A stretch of DNA of 64,000 bases, taken from Maricaulis sp963975345 (GTDB lineage: Bacteria > Pseudomonadota > Alphaproteobacteria > Caulobacterales > Maricaulaceae). The translations under genes and the position numbers were made by a program. Of the stretch, positions 8,640-19,924 are shown in pieces (the stretch's first letter is position 1; the number at the start of each line of letters is the position of its first letter). Where the stretch lies: NCBI RefSeq assembly GCF_963975345.1, contig NZ_CAXBGE010000013.1, positions 62,001 through 126,000 on the forward strand, read 5' to 3'. The notes under the pieces were generated by a model. That model had not been told where the DNA came from, did not search any database, and saw only the letters and a list, made by a program, of their open reading frames with translations.

Positions 8640-9316
8640 CAGGAAAAGGGTTGCGTGTCACGAATTTCGCGCCGCAGCCGTGCCAGTTCGTCGGCGCGAT
8701 CCCGAAGGCTTTCGGACAGAAAGGCGAGCTGGTCGCGCTCGGTATTGATCTGCAGCACTTGTGCGTCTGACAGCCGCGTGGAGACAAGCACAACCGTTGC
8801 ATCAAAAGTCGCAACGGCTTCGCGCGTCAAGGCGATTGCGGTTTCAACCTCGGCGAGGTCGCGGGTCAACGTCGAGCGGGTAAATCCGGCAGGCTGGATA
8901 ATAATGGCGCGTGCGGCCTGGTCCAACTGGCGCGCCTGTGCACCCGCGAGTGCGACATCCGTGAGCAGGAGCTCATTCGCGTCATTCACCTGCAGAGTCA
9001 GGAGCTGCCGGTATTGAACATAGGCTTGGCCGGGTTGGTCGGGCGCGACAGATTCAGTGGCAGCAGGCTGTCCCGTCAGGCGATCCATCCAGCCGCGCGC
9101 GGTTTCCATCGCTCCGGCGGGACTGACCCAGGCATTCTCGCGATAGCTTGTCTGGAGGGTCTGAGCAGCATCGAGCAGGTTGGCCTGAGCCGGACTAACG
9201 CGCAGGTCTGCGTCGGAAACACCTGATCCCACAAGTGAAATAGGGTCGCTGGCACACGCAGTGATCAAACCGCAGGCGCAGATCGCCGCAAGAACACCTT
9301 GGTATCCACGCATCAA
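8639..9316 (-). CDS. Lipoprotein of unknown function
   Basis: A 225-residue predicted lipoprotein. The N-terminus has a hydrophobic signal and lipobox ITAC at about residues 19-22, followed by ASDP; Asp at +3 could matter for sorting. The mature part is helical and rich in Ala, Gln, Arg and Glu, with long runs suited to coiled coil, ending RADELARLRREIRDTQPFS. No enzymatic motif is seen. It is the first gene of a two-gene minus-strand unit with the methyltransferase, coupled through TGATG. Function unknown. Confidence 0.75.
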   Translation of the reverse strand: MMRGYQGVLAAICACGLITACASDPISLVGSGVSDADLRVSPAQANLLDAAQTLQTSYRENAWVSPAGAMETARGWMDRLTGQPAATESVAPDQPGQAYVQYRQLLTLQVNDANELLLTDVALAGAQARQLDQAARAIIIQPAGFTRSTLTRDLAEVETAIALTREAVATFDATVVLVSTRLSDAQVLQINTERDQLAFLSESLRDRADELARLRREIRDTQPFS

Positions 9317-9417
9317 CTGATAATTCCCAACACGAAGCCAGCCCCAATGGATGAGAAGATATAGCGAGTAGGCACAATAAGCTATGCAATATTATATTGA
9401 TGCTGCGCTAACGACAG

Positions 9418-10392
9418 ATGGATGCGATGGACACCGCTTACTCACGCCGCCTGCTCTACCCGCCAATCCGGCCCAGTCGCGCCTCGCGGCTGGCGGTCGG
9501 CGACGGGCATGAGCTTTATCTCGAAGAATGTGGCCGGCCCGACGGACTGCCGGTCATCGCCCTGCATGGCGGGCCCGGTGGTGGCATCTCCCCGGCCCTG
9601 CGGCGTTTTTTCGATCCGGCCCGATATCGCATCATCCTGTTTGACCAGCGCGGTTGCGGCCGATCAACCCCACACGGCGCGCTCAATGCGAATACCACAG
9701 CTGACCTCGTTGCCGATATCGAACGCATCCGCGCCGCGCTCGGCGTCGATAAATGGGTCGTGTTCGGTGGCTCTTGGGGCGCCACGCTCGCCCTCGCCTA
9801 TGCCCGCGAACATGCCGCGCAATGCCTGGGACTGATCCTGCGCGGGGTATTTACCTGCCGCCAGGTCGAGCTCGACTGGTTCTACCGCCACGGCGCCAAC
9901 ATGCTGTTCCCCGACATGTGGGAGCGGCTGATCGGTCCGTTGAGCGAGGCGGAACGGGGCGATGTCGTCAAAGCCTATTATGAGCGCCTGCTGGAGCCAG
10001 ACGTCGTGCGGCGGCGCCCCGACGCCCTCGCTTGGGCACGTTGGGAAAGCGCGCTGATCAGTTTGGGCGGCGAGCCCGCTTCACAGCTGGCCGATCCGTT
10101 GCGCGCCGATGCTCTCGCCCGGATGGAAACGCACTACTTCTTCCACAAAGGGTTTTTCGAACATGACGGCGCCCTGCTCGACAGCGTGCCGCAGTTCAAA
10201 CATCTGCCAGGCATTATCGTCCAGGGCCGCTATGACGTGGTGACGCCGCCCCAGACAGCTTGGAGCCTCGCCCGCGAATGGCCGCGAGCAAGGCTCCGCA
10301 TGATCCCCGATGCCGGGCATGCAGCCGGCGAGCCGGGCATTGTCGACGGGCTGGTCCGCGCAACCGACAGCTTCGCCGACCAGTTCAGCTAG
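9418..10392 (+). CDS. pip: Prolyl iminopeptidase (proline aminopeptidase, S33)
   Basis: A 324-residue alpha/beta-hydrolase that removes N-terminal proline from peptides in the cytoplasm. Visible motifs: oxyanion region HGGPGGG (about residues 49-55), DQRGCGRSTPHG typical of the S33 family, the nucleophile elbow GGSWGAT with Ser near residue 117, the acid in GRYDVVTP and the catalytic His in DAGHAAGE. Length matches the family (about 310-320). Two ATGs lie close together at the start; I use the first. Its stop codon overlaps that of the convergent transporter through the palindrome CTAG. Confidence 0.93.
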   Translation: MDAMDTAYSRRLLYPPIRPSRASRLAVGDGHELYLEECGRPDGLPVIALHGGPGGGISPALRRFFDPARYRIILFDQRGCGRSTPHGALNANTTADLVADIERIRAALGVDKWVVFGGSWGATLALAYAREHAAQCLGLILRGVFTCRQVELDWFYRHGANMLFPDMWERLIGPLSEAERGDVVKAYYERLLEPDVVRRRPDALAWARWESALISLGGEPASQLADPLRADALARMETHYFFHKGFFEHDGALLDSVPQFKHLPGIIVQGRYDVVTPPQTAWSLAREWPRARLRMIPDAGHAAGEPGIVDGLVRATDSFADQFS

Positions 10393-11756
10393 CCGCCAAG
10401 CAGCATCTGCGTCAGACCCCATCCGAACTTGTCGTCCAGGCCAAGCACAAGGATCAGCGTCAAGGCAATCGGTGCGAGGAAACGCATCGAGAATCGGAAG
10501 AAGCCGAACAGCAGCGGCGAGGCATGCGAGAGTTGCGACTTGGCAATGTCGCGCCTGACCACCCAACCCATGAAGACCGCGATCAACAGACCAGCGAGCG
10601 GCAGGGCCAGACTGCCTGAAATGAAGTCGAGGAAATCAAAGAACGACATCGAGAACACGACGCCGACACCGACCAGCCAGATGAAACCACCGAACACCCA
10701 GGTGATGGTGTTGCGGCCGAGGCTGGAATTCTCCTCAGCCCAGGCGACGACGGCCTGCAGCAGTGAGATCGATGAAGTTAGCGCCGCGATCAGCGCCAGG
10801 GTGAAGAATGCCGCTCCGACAATATTGCCGCCAGGCATCGCCGCGAAGGCCGAGGGCAAAGCCTGGAAAAACAGGGCCGGGCCGGCATTCGGTTCCAGTG
10901 CCGTAAACGCAAACACGAAGGGGAAGATCGCCAGGCCCGCGATCAGCGCCACTGCCGTATCGGCAAAGGCGATAATCCCGGCCGACTGGCCAATATTGGC
11001 ATTTTTGTCGAGATAGGAGCCATAGGTGATCATGATCCCCGAACCCAGCCCGATCGAGAAGAATGCTTGGCCAACGGCGGCCAAGAAGGTTGAGGGGCGC
11101 ACTTCGCTGAGATCAACCGCGAACAAATAGCTCAAGGCCGCGCCGGCATCGCCAGTGACCATCGCATAGACCACCATGCCGAGCAGCATGATAAAGAAGA
11201 GCGGCATCAGCACGGACGACGCTTTTTCGATACCGCCCGTAATCCCACGCGAGACGACGAAAATCGTCATGAAGCTGAACAGGGAATGCCAAAACAGCAC
11301 GGCATAGGGATCGGCGGTAAAGGCTTCAAATGCCGCCGCCACTGCGCCCGGCGCCTGCCCGGTCAGTTCGCCACCGAACATTTTGAAAATATAGGATGTC
11401 ACCCAGCCGGCGACGACGGAATAGAAACACAGAACGAGAATGCCGCCGATCATCCCGATCCAGCCGAGCATGGTCCAAAATTGCGGTGAGCCATTATCGG
11501 CCGTCAATTTCTCGACCGAGCCAACCGCCGATCCCTGTCCGTAACGGCCGACCGAGAGTTCTGCCATCAAAACCGGAAAACCGATCAACAGGACGCAGAC
11601 GACATAAATCAGCACAAACGCAGCGCCACCATTCTCGCCAGCTGTGTAAGGAAAGCGCCAGAAATTTCCCAGCCCGACTGAAGACCCGATCGCCGCCATC
11701 AGAAATCCGAAGCGTGACGACCAATGCGCATGAGCACTTGATGGCGCGATTGCCAT
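10389..11756 (-). CDS. Sodium-dependent transporter, NSS/SNF family (first copy)
   Basis: A 455-residue inner-membrane transporter of the neurotransmitter:sodium symporter family, shorter than LeuT (about 510) as in many bacterial NSS proteins with 11 helices. The helix-1 signature AAIGSSVGLGNFWRFPY (about residues 21-37) carries the unwound sodium and substrate binding segment. It would import an amino acid or related amine with sodium; the substrate cannot be read. It is closely related to the copy at 11950-13302 and lies downstream of it in the same direction, but a terminator-like hairpin separates the two, so each probably has its own transcript. Confidence 0.92.
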   Translation of the reverse strand: MAIAPSSAHAHWSSRFGFLMAAIGSSVGLGNFWRFPYTAGENGGAAFVLIYVVCVLLIGFPVLMAELSVGRYGQGSAVGSVEKLTADNGSPQFWTMLGWIGMIGGILVLCFYSVVAGWVTSYIFKMFGGELTGQAPGAVAAAFEAFTADPYAVLFWHSLFSFMTIFVVSRGITGGIEKASSVLMPLFFIMLLGMVVYAMVTGDAGAALSYLFAVDLSEVRPSTFLAAVGQAFFSIGLGSGIMITYGSYLDKNANIGQSAGIIAFADTAVALIAGLAIFPFVFAFTALEPNAGPALFFQALPSAFAAMPGGNIVGAAFFTLALIAALTSSISLLQAVVAWAEENSSLGRNTITWVFGGFIWLVGVGVVFSMSFFDFLDFISGSLALPLAGLLIAVFMGWVVRRDIAKSQLSHASPLLFGFFRFSMRFLAPIALTLILVLGLDDKFGWGLTQMLLGG

Positions 11757-11879
11757 GAAACCCCCTACCGCTCACGGCTGATTCAGCTGGAGCTATTGTT
11801 TCGACTGCAACAGATTTCCTCCAAGCTTTCAGGTCGGTCAAGTGACAGAATCGCACGACGGCCTGTTCTCAAACAGCAA

Positions 11880-11914
11880 GAAGCCCCGCCTGCTTTTTGC
11901 GCAGGCAGGGCTTC
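11880..11914 (-). terminator. Intrinsic terminator-like hairpin after the second NSS gene
   Basis: Read on the minus strand this is a 14-bp stem (arms 11901-11914 and 11880-11893, one G-T wobble) around a 7-nt loop. It is followed by a moderately T-rich tract (TTGCTGTTTG). It sits 36 nt past the stop of the gene at 11950. The T-run is imperfect but the stem is strong. Confidence 0.7.
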
Positions 11915-11949
11915 TCATTGTCAGGCTATGGCCCGTATTGCCGGACGTA

Positions 11950-13302
11950 TCAGCCGAGGCCGACCAAAGCGCCAATCCGGCCGTCATTGAAGCGGTCATC
12001 CAGACCGACCACCAGGATGCTCCCGATCGCCAGCGGTACGAAATAGCGCACCGCGAAGTGGAAGAAGGCAAACAGCCCCGGCGAAGCCTGGTGCAATTCG
12101 CTGCGCATCAGTGATTTCGGGATCACCCAGCCAGCGAAAACCGCGACCAGGAAACCACCAAGCGGAAGCAGGATCTGGCCGGAGAGCACGTCGATGAAAC
12201 CGCCGGCGAAGGCCTCCGAATAAACCGCGCCCGCGCCAATCAGGAAGGCAAAAGTGCCCAACAGCCAAGCCGTCATCGAGCGTCCGAAGCTCGCATTTTC
12301 CTCGACGAAAGCGACGGTTGCCTCCAGCAGGGAGATCGACGAGGTCAGCGCAGCAATGAAGGCCAGGGCGAAGAAAGCACCGCCGATGAGATTGCCGGCA
12401 GGCATGGTGGAGAAAACCTGCGGAAGCGCTGTGAAAATCAGACCAAGCCCCGCAGCTGGGTCCATCCCGACCATGAAAACGATCGGGAAGATCATCAGGC
12501 CGGCGATCAGCGCCACCATTGTATCGGCCGAGACAATCAGGACGGCCGAAGAGCCAATGTTTGAATCCCGCGGCAGATAGGAGCCGTAGGTGATCATGAT
12601 CGCCGAGGCGACGCTGACGGAGAAGAAGGCCTGACCGAGCGCGGCAATGAAGGTTTGCCCGGTTACGGCGGTGAAATCAGGTGCAAACAGATAGCTGATT
12701 GCCTGTCCGGCGGCGCCATTCATCATCGAATAAACGGTCAGACCGATCAGCACGACGAAGAAGAGTGGCATCAGGATCGTGGCGACACGTTCAATGCCGC
12801 CCTTCAGGCCACGCGACACGATCAGGACGGTGAGCACCATGAATGCGAAGTGCCAGAACATCTTGATGCCATCGGTCTGGTAAAACATCGTGGCGCCATC
12901 AGGCTGGGCAAATCCACCGGCGAAACCGGCAAGCGAGAAGGCCATCACCTGACCCGCGATGACGCTATAGGTCGTCAGGACCAGGAAACCGGCCGCCGTA
13001 CAGACCCAGCCGACAACCGACCACTTGCCGGATTTGCCGGCTTCGATCGCCATTTTGCGGGTCGAGGTAATCGCTGATTGCTGGGCATGGCGACCAATCG
13101 CCAGCTCGGCCATCAGAACGGGCAGAGCAAACAGCAGCACACAGCCGATATAGATCAACACGAAGGCCGAGCCACCATTCTGGCCCGTCATGAACGGGAA
13201 ACGCCAGAGATTGCCAAGGCCCACGGCCGAGCCGACCGCCGCCATGATGAATGCAAAACGCGATGACCAATGGGCGTGCGTGCTCGCGAGCGCTGCTGCC
13301 AT
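11950..13302 (-). CDS. Sodium-dependent transporter, NSS/SNF family (second copy)
   Basis: A 450-residue paralogue of the downstream gene: both start with a THAHWSSRF or SAHAHWSSRF stretch, and both have the helix-1 signature (here AAVGSAVGLGNLWRFPF) and a matching pattern of helices throughout. It is an inner-membrane sodium symporter for an unknown amino acid-like solute. Copies diverge most in the middle loops, so they may differ in substrate. A terminator-like hairpin follows it at 11880-11914. The upstream 13303-13440 spacer would hold its promoter, but no clear hexamers were seen. Confidence 0.92.
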   Translation of the reverse strand: MAAALASTHAHWSSRFAFIMAAVGSAVGLGNLWRFPFMTGQNGGSAFVLIYIGCVLLFALPVLMAELAIGRHAQQSAITSTRKMAIEAGKSGKWSVVGWVCTAAGFLVLTTYSVIAGQVMAFSLAGFAGGFAQPDGATMFYQTDGIKMFWHFAFMVLTVLIVSRGLKGGIERVATILMPLFFVVLIGLTVYSMMNGAAGQAISYLFAPDFTAVTGQTFIAALGQAFFSVSVASAIMITYGSYLPRDSNIGSSAVLIVSADTMVALIAGLMIFPIVFMVGMDPAAGLGLIFTALPQVFSTMPAGNLIGGAFFALAFIAALTSSISLLEATVAFVEENASFGRSMTAWLLGTFAFLIGAGAVYSEAFAGGFIDVLSGQILLPLGGFLVAVFAGWVIPKSLMRSELHQASPGLFAFFHFAVRYFVPLAIGSILVVGLDDRFNDGRIGALVGLG

Positions 13303-13440
13303 GAAACTCTCCCCTCAAGTCCGGCGATCTGCGCGCCTGAACAATTATTTACTGGTGCATACCCTTCCCCAACCCCAGAGCGGGGTCAAGCACAACAGGT
13401 CGGTCGGGCAGTCCGGCATGTCAGTCCGGTGCAGGGACGA

Positions 13441-14585
<1,145 letters not shown>

Positions 14586-14586
<1 letters not shown>

Positions 14587-16460
14587 CAGATACCTCTCCG
14601 CACGCCCGGTCCAAGATCGGCAAATACGCCGGGTCTGCTCGACGGATCACGCGCCACAACGCGGCGCAGGATATCGCGGGCCGGCCGCGTCGCGGCGCTG
14701 GAACCGCCGCCATGCTCGACCACAACGACGACAGCGTATTTCGGTGCATCGGCCGGTGCGTAACACATGAACAATCCGTGGTCGCGCAACCGCCAAGGCA
14801 GGTCGAGCTGACTGCGAACCCCGGAATCGCGCTCCGCAGTGGTGATGGAATAGACCTGTGCGGTGCCGGTCTTGCCGGCCATTTCGATGCCATCAATTCC
14901 AAGACCACCGAGTGAATAAGACGTACCGCCGGGCTCTTGCGCGGCGGCGCGCAAAGCGTCGCGCACGCGCACGAAAGCATCATCGCGCAAGCCCATATGC
15001 GGAGCCGGTGGCGCCATCGCATTGCGATACAGGGTCGGTTCAACCGCCCGCCCGGAGGCCACCCGCGCTGTCATCACCGCCACTTGCAGCGGCGAGGTCA
15101 GCATCGCGCCCTGGCCAATCCCGGTATTGAAGGTATCGCCGGTCGACCACCCCTCATTGCGTTGCGCCCGCTTCCAAGCCGGATCTGGCATGATGCCACG
15201 GGCTACGCCGGCGATGCCGATATCGAATTGCTGGCCAATGCCAAAGCGCTGCCCCATCGCGTGCAATCGCTCGATCCCGAGCCGCTGCGCAGTTTCATAA
15301 AAGAAGATATCGCAGGACGTTTTCAGCGCCGTCCGCAAGTTGACCGTGCCATGGCCCTGCCGGCGCCAGCAATGGAATTCGCGATTACCCAAGCGTACCG
15401 AGCCGGTGCAATGCACGGTCTCGTTCGGCCGGAAGACATTGTGTTCGATCGCCGCTGCCGCCGAAACCGCTTTGAAGGTCGAGCCCGGCGGATAGGTGCC
15501 CTGGATCGACTTCTGGAATAGCGGCCGGTGATCATTTTCGCGCAGGCCGGCGAAGTCCCGGCTGGAAATTCCGCCGACGAATAGATTGGGGTCGAAGCTC
15601 GGTGCCGAGACCAGTGCGATCAACTCACCACTATTGACGTCGATCACCACCGCCGACGCGCTGTCCTGGCCCAGACGTTCATAGGCGTATTGCTGGATAT
15701 CGGCATCCAGCGTCATGACGACATCCTGCCCCTGCTGCGGCGCCACGGATTGTTCCGGCAATTCCCGGATGACCCGGCCGACCGCATTGACCTCGATCTT
15801 CAGGGCTCCCGCCGCACCGCGTAAATCCCGCTCGCGAGCGATCTCGACGCCAGTCTTGCCAACCCGGAAACCGGGATGGCGCAATAGCCGCTCGACTTCG
15901 CGCGTCTCGCCGGCGAGATCGTCATCATTGGGCGATTGCACATAGCCCACGACATGCGCGAACGCCGCCGCATAGGGATAGGCACGCACTTCGCCGACAT
16001 CCGGCGCCATGCCAGCCAGCTCGGGCGCGTTCAGATTAATCGCTGAAAAAGTCTGCCAGTCGAGATCTTCCGCAACCGTGATGGCGTTAAATCTCTGGCC
16101 GGTTCTGGCCGCGCGCAAAACGCGCTCGCGCTCATAATCGCTCAACGGCATGAACTTCGAGAGCCGGTCCAGCGCCGCCGCGACATCACCGGCTTCTTCC
16201 GGCACGATCAGGACGCGAAAACTGTCGCGATTTTCTGCCAGCAGAGCCCCGAAACGGTCAAGGATGCGGCCACGCGAGGGCGGAACCAGACGGAAATTGA
16301 ACTGGTTGTCCTCGGAGAGCAGCCGATAGCGCTCACCCTCCAGCACCTGCAGCGAATACAGCCGTGCGCTCAGCCCGGTAAAGGCCAGCGCTCCGCCACC
16401 GGCCATCAGCAAGGTCCGGCGGGTGAACTTGATATCCTGTTCCTGGCGATCAGCGCGCAT
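14586..16460 (-). CDS. mrdA: Penicillin-binding protein 2 (elongasome transpeptidase)
   Basis: A 624-residue class B penicillin-binding protein. An N-terminal membrane helix (about residues 15-35) is followed by the PBP dimer region and the transpeptidase domain. Catalytic motifs are present: SxxK as PGSTFKAV, SxN-type as TSCDIFFY (SCD, usual for PBP2) and KTG as MAGKTGTAQV. It crosslinks peptidoglycan in the periplasm with RodA as polymerase. It lies 12 nt after mreD and overlaps rodA by one base. Confidence 0.96.
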
Positions 16461-16472
16461 CGTGTCTCGCGA

Positions 16473-16994
16473 TCATCCCCCGATAAAGCCGGTTCGGCTG
16501 CTGCGGCGCCCCCGCAGCGAAAGGTAAGCGATCAGAGGGAACATCAGCATTGTCGCTGTCGCCTCAATGATCAAGGGGCGCAGATCGGCCCACTCGTCCA
16601 ATGACCAGCTGCCCATCAGATAGGCAATGGCATGGGCCAGCAACAACGTGCCGGCAAATCGCGCCAGAATTGGGGGCAGATCGCGCGGCATGCCGTCTTC
16701 ACCGCGGAAACGGAAGGCCGCGATGGCCACCAGGTAGGACAGCGCCCACACGCCCATCGGCGCGCCGGTCAGCAGGTCCTGGCAAAGCCCGATCGCGAAA
16801 ACGATGATGGGCGGCATGAAATGCGGCCGCAAGCCAGCCCACAGGAAGATGGCGATCAGAGTCCAGGTTGGCATGATATTGACGCCGTCGATCAATTGTG
16901 TCGGCGCTGCTTGCACCACCAGTGCCGCGAACACCGACAGCGCACACGCGGCAGCAGCCCAATGGGAGGTTTTACGCTCGCTTGGTTTTCTCAT
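16473..16994 (-). CDS. mreD: Rod shape-determining protein MreD
   Basis: A 173-residue inner-membrane protein with five or so hydrophobic helices, matching MreD in size and in the LIDGVNIMPTWTLIAIFLWAGLRPHFMPPIIVFAIGLCQDLLTGAPMG region type (key stretch GLCQDLLTGAPMG). It overlaps mreC by 4 nt and is placed as usual between mreC and pbp2. MreD stabilises the elongasome by bridging MreC and other membrane partners; sequence gives no catalytic motif. Confidence 0.93.
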   Translation of the reverse strand: MRKPSERKTSHWAAAACALSVFAALVVQAAPTQLIDGVNIMPTWTLIAIFLWAGLRPHFMPPIIVFAIGLCQDLLTGAPMGVWALSYLVAIAAFRFRGEDGMPRDLPPILARFAGTLLLAHAIAYLMGSWSLDEWADLRPLIIEATATMLMFPLIAYLSLRGRRSSRTGFIGG

Positions 16995-17920
16995 TGATCA
17001 CCCCCTGCCGGTGTCGGTTCGGCGGCGGTAGCGTCAACCGGGATGGCCTGTTCGGCCTCCGGCACGTCCGGCTCATCGACCGGCACCTCAACGCGTTGGT
17101 AGGGCCAGACCCAGACAAAATCGACCGGCGCCTGGTCGGAGTAGAGCTGGACGCGCCATGTGCCATCACGCGCTTCCACTGCTTCGCCAACCGGCAGGCC
17201 GCGCGGCAGGATGCCATCATCGCCCGAACTGACAATGCGGTCGCCGGGCTGGATATCGGCGTCGCGGCCGACATATTCCAAACGCGGAAAGGCTGAATTA
17301 TCGCCGATCAGAATGGCGCGCGCATTGGAGCGGTCGGCCATCACCGGGATCCGGCTGTTGAGGTCGGTCAGAAGCAGAATGCGCGCCGAACGGCGGCCGG
17401 TCTCAAACACGCGTCCGACGAGCCCGTAAAGATTGATCACTGGATAGCCGTCATCGATTCCCGCATCGCGGCCCCGGCCGATCAGGCGCGCGCGCACGAA
17501 GGGGCCCTCAGGGTCAGCGACGGTCCAGGCGCCAATCCGGTCGCGGGTCGCGGGCGTGTCGATATCGAGCGCGGCTTCGTAAACTTCGATGCGGTCGCGC
17601 TGGCGATAGGCCAGGTCTTCCCAATAGCGGGCCTCGATCAATTGCTGTCGCAGGCTCGCATTCTCTTCGGCCAGCTCGCCCTGCTGCCGGAAATAGGGGC
17701 CAATATTCTTGAGCCAGCGGACCGGTTGCGCGGCGAGTTCCAGAACGGGTGCAGCGATATCGGTGAAGCCGGACCGGAAGTCGGACAGGGCGATCGAGCG
17801 CGAATCTGGACGATCAAACGCGATCAGGGCGCCTGAAAGGACAAGCAGGGCGATAAATAGTGTCCGTGAAAACCGAACCCCACCCTCACCTTCATGCCGT
17901 CCTGAACGACGAGAAGCCAC
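16991..17920 (-). CDS. mreC: Rod shape-determining protein MreC
   Basis: A 309-residue bitopic periplasmic protein. It has a basic N-terminus, one membrane helix (about residues 19-38), a coiled-coil segment (GELAEENASLRQQLIEARYWED, near residues 75-97) and the two beta domains of MreC, including DGYPVINLYGLVGRVFETG and RIVSSGDDGILPRGLPVG. A Pro- and Glu-rich tail follows, typical of alphaproteobacterial MreC. It links MreB filaments to PBP2/RodA. It lies 32 nt after mreB. Confidence 0.95.
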   Translation of the reverse strand: MASRRSGRHEGEGGVRFSRTLFIALLVLSGALIAFDRPDSRSIALSDFRSGFTDIAAPVLELAAQPVRWLKNIGPYFRQQGELAEENASLRQQLIEARYWEDLAYRQRDRIEVYEAALDIDTPATRDRIGAWTVADPEGPFVRARLIGRGRDAGIDDGYPVINLYGLVGRVFETGRRSARILLLTDLNSRIPVMADRSNARAILIGDNSAFPRLEYVGRDADIQPGDRIVSSGDDGILPRGLPVGEAVEARDGTWRVQLYSDQAPVDFVWVWPYQRVEVPVDEPDVPEAEQAIPVDATAAEPTPAGGDQ

Positions 17921-17952
17921 GACTCACTCCTGCCCCTGCATGCACCGGCAGA

Positions 17953-18993
17953 TTAGACCGCTTCAGACAGAATGGGGCGCCAAAGCTTAAGATCTTCAAC
18001 CGCCTTGCCACAGCCCAGCACGACGCAAGACAATGGGTCATCGGCGAGACAGACCGGCAGGCCGGTGCGTTCACGAAGCTCGGTGTCGAGATTGCGCAGC
18101 AGTGCGCCGCCGCCCGTGAGGACAATGCCCTTGTCGACGATATCGGCTGCCAGCTCCGGCGGGGTCGCTTCCAGTGCCTGCTTGACCGCTTCGACGATCT
18201 GCTCGACCGGCTCGGAGAGCGCATCGGCAATCATCGCCTCGGTGATGGAAATCTCGCGTGGCACGCCATTCATCAGGTCGCGGCCCTTGATATCCAACGT
18301 CAGGCCTTCGCCCTTGATCGGCGGCATGGCCGAGCCGATTTCCTTCTTGATCCGCTCAGCGCTGGTTTCGCCGATCAGAAGGTTTGCCGAGCGGCGGATG
18401 TAATTGATGATGGCTTCGTCCATCTTGTCGCCGCCAACGCGCACTGAGCGCGAATAGACAATACCCGACAGGGACATCACGGCGACTTCCGTCGTGCCGC
18501 CACCGATATCGACAATCATCGAGCCGGTCGGCTCGTCAATCGGCAGGCCGGCACCGACAGCGGCGGCCATCGGCTCATCGATCAGATAGACTTTGCGGGC
18601 ACCGGCACCGAGGGCAGATTCATGGATCGCGCGACGTTCGACGGCGGTGGCGCCCGAGGGCACGCAGATCACGACCTGCGGGCTGACCATGGCGCGGCGG
18701 TTGTGCACTTTCTGGATGAAGTGCTTGATCATTTCCTCGGCGACTTCGAAGTCGGCGATGACACCATCGCGCATCGGCCGGATGGCCTCGACATTGCCGG
18801 GCGTCTTGCCCAGCATCAACTTGGCTTCCGCCCCGACCGCCTGGACGTATTTGCGTCCTTTCTCGATCTTGTAGGCGACCACGGACGGCTCATTGAGCAC
18901 CACGCCGCGTCCCTTGACGTAGACGAGCGTGTTGGCGGTGCCAAGATCGATGGCGATATCTGCAGAAAGTAAGCCGAAAAGATAGTTGAACAT
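17953..18993 (-). CDS. mreB: Rod shape-determining actin homologue MreB
   Basis: A 346-residue bacterial actin. The phosphate-binding loops are visible: DLGTANTLVYVKGRGVVLNEP near the start and DIGGGTTEVAVMSLSG in the middle, plus adenosine-site GGALLRNLD near the end. The frame is open up to 19161, but the extra residues are not MreB-like. The ATG at 18993, giving MFNYLFGLLSADIAIDLG, matches the family start and length. It is the first gene of the elongasome operon and forms membrane-bound filaments that steer cell wall synthesis. A small hairpin (GCGGC-AAT-GCCGC, 19020-19032) lies in its leader. Confidence 0.97.
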   Translation of the reverse strand: MFNYLFGLLSADIAIDLGTANTLVYVKGRGVVLNEPSVVAYKIEKGRKYVQAVGAEAKLMLGKTPGNVEAIRPMRDGVIADFEVAEEMIKHFIQKVHNRRAMVSPQVVICVPSGATAVERRAIHESALGAGARKVYLIDEPMAAAVGAGLPIDEPTGSMIVDIGGGTTEVAVMSLSGIVYSRSVRVGGDKMDEAIINYIRRSANLLIGETSAERIKKEIGSAMPPIKGEGLTLDIKGRDLMNGVPREISITEAMIADALSEPVEQIVEAVKQALEATPPELAADIVDKGIVLTGGGALLRNLDTELRERTGLPVCLADDPLSCVVLGCGKAVEDLKLWRPILSEAV

Positions 18994-19114
18994 AGAGCGC
19001 GCTGATTTCGAGGGGTGTGGCGGCAATGCCGCGGGAAAGCTTTTTTTGTTGTGCGATGCTCCGCGCCATATTGCAAGGGGCGCGCTAGTGCAAACGCATA
19101 CTATCCAAGTCGAT

Positions 19115-19870
19115 TCACTGGGGCTCTCCATCATCTTTCGCCGGTGGAGCCACCCCATCAACCGGACGATTGCGCCGCAACCAGCGTCGGGCCACCAGCA
19201 TCATGCCGATCCAGCCCGCCAGGGCAACCGCCAGCACGAGGCCCGTCAGCAATTGCCCCTCGCTCATCATCGCGCGAATGCTCTGGCCAGCCAGGGCCAC
19301 GACCAGCAGTTTCGGTGCTGTGCCCAGCAAGGTGCCGAGACCGAAAGCCCAATAGGGCGTGCGCGCGACGCCAAAGCCCATATTGACGACGATGAAGGGC
19401 CCGGACGGCACCCAGCGCACAATCATGCTCGCCAACAGCCCGTTACGGCCGATGAAGTCGGATATCCGGTTGGCCCAATCGCCTCCGAAGCGGTCGAGCA
19501 ATCCAGCGCCAAACCAGCGTCCGAGATAATAATTGACCGTCGCGGCCGCCATGGTGGCGATCCAAGCGTAGATAAAGCCGGTCTGGGGTCCGAATGCGAC
19601 GATCGCTGCCGCCATCAGCCCAAATTGCGGCACGCCGAGAAATGACAGGGCAATAAAGACGACGATGGTTAGCGGCAGCGCATACCAGCGGCTCGCGGCG
19701 GAATCGAACCAGTCGCCGATAGCGCTCGGACCGATATCGAGCACGAAACGCCCGATCACGAACACAGCCGCGACCACCACAAACAGGGCAATCGACACGC
19801 CGATGGCGCGCGCGGCCCGCGCATCGAGGCGCAACATGAATTGAATCAGAGCGTTCATTCTCTCCGGCAC
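19115..19870 (-). CDS. VTT (SNARE-associated/TVP38) membrane protein
   Basis: A 251-residue inner-membrane protein of the DedA/TVP38/VTT type. After an N-terminal helix comes the family core: VVFIALSFLGVPQFGLMAAA, the re-entrant GFIYAWIATMAAATVNYYLGRWFG, then GLLASMIVRWVPSGPFIVVN with the conserved Arg. A final helix and polar tail follow. VTT proteins are linked to lipid scrambling or small-molecule export, but this one's substrate is unknown. The longest frame starts with GTG at 19870; an ATG at 19858 is the alternative. It is transcribed toward mreB with a 121-bp gap. Confidence 0.85.
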   Translation of the reverse strand: MPERMNALIQFMLRLDARAARAIGVSIALFVVVAAVFVIGRFVLDIGPSAIGDWFDSAASRWYALPLTIVVFIALSFLGVPQFGLMAAAIVAFGPQTGFIYAWIATMAAATVNYYLGRWFGAGLLDRFGGDWANRISDFIGRNGLLASMIVRWVPSGPFIVVNMGFGVARTPYWAFGLGTLLGTAPKLLVVALAGQSIRAMMSEGQLLTGLVLAVALAGWIGMMLVARRWLRRNRPVDGVAPPAKDDGEPQ

Positions 19871-19924
19871 CCAATGGCAATAGCCGAGCTAACTAAACGC
19901 GGATCCACGCGCCTGCAACGCAGA

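Noticed and set aside
18994..19161. A longer N-terminus for MreB
   Set aside because: The added residues do not match MreB, and MFNYLFG at 18993 is the family start.
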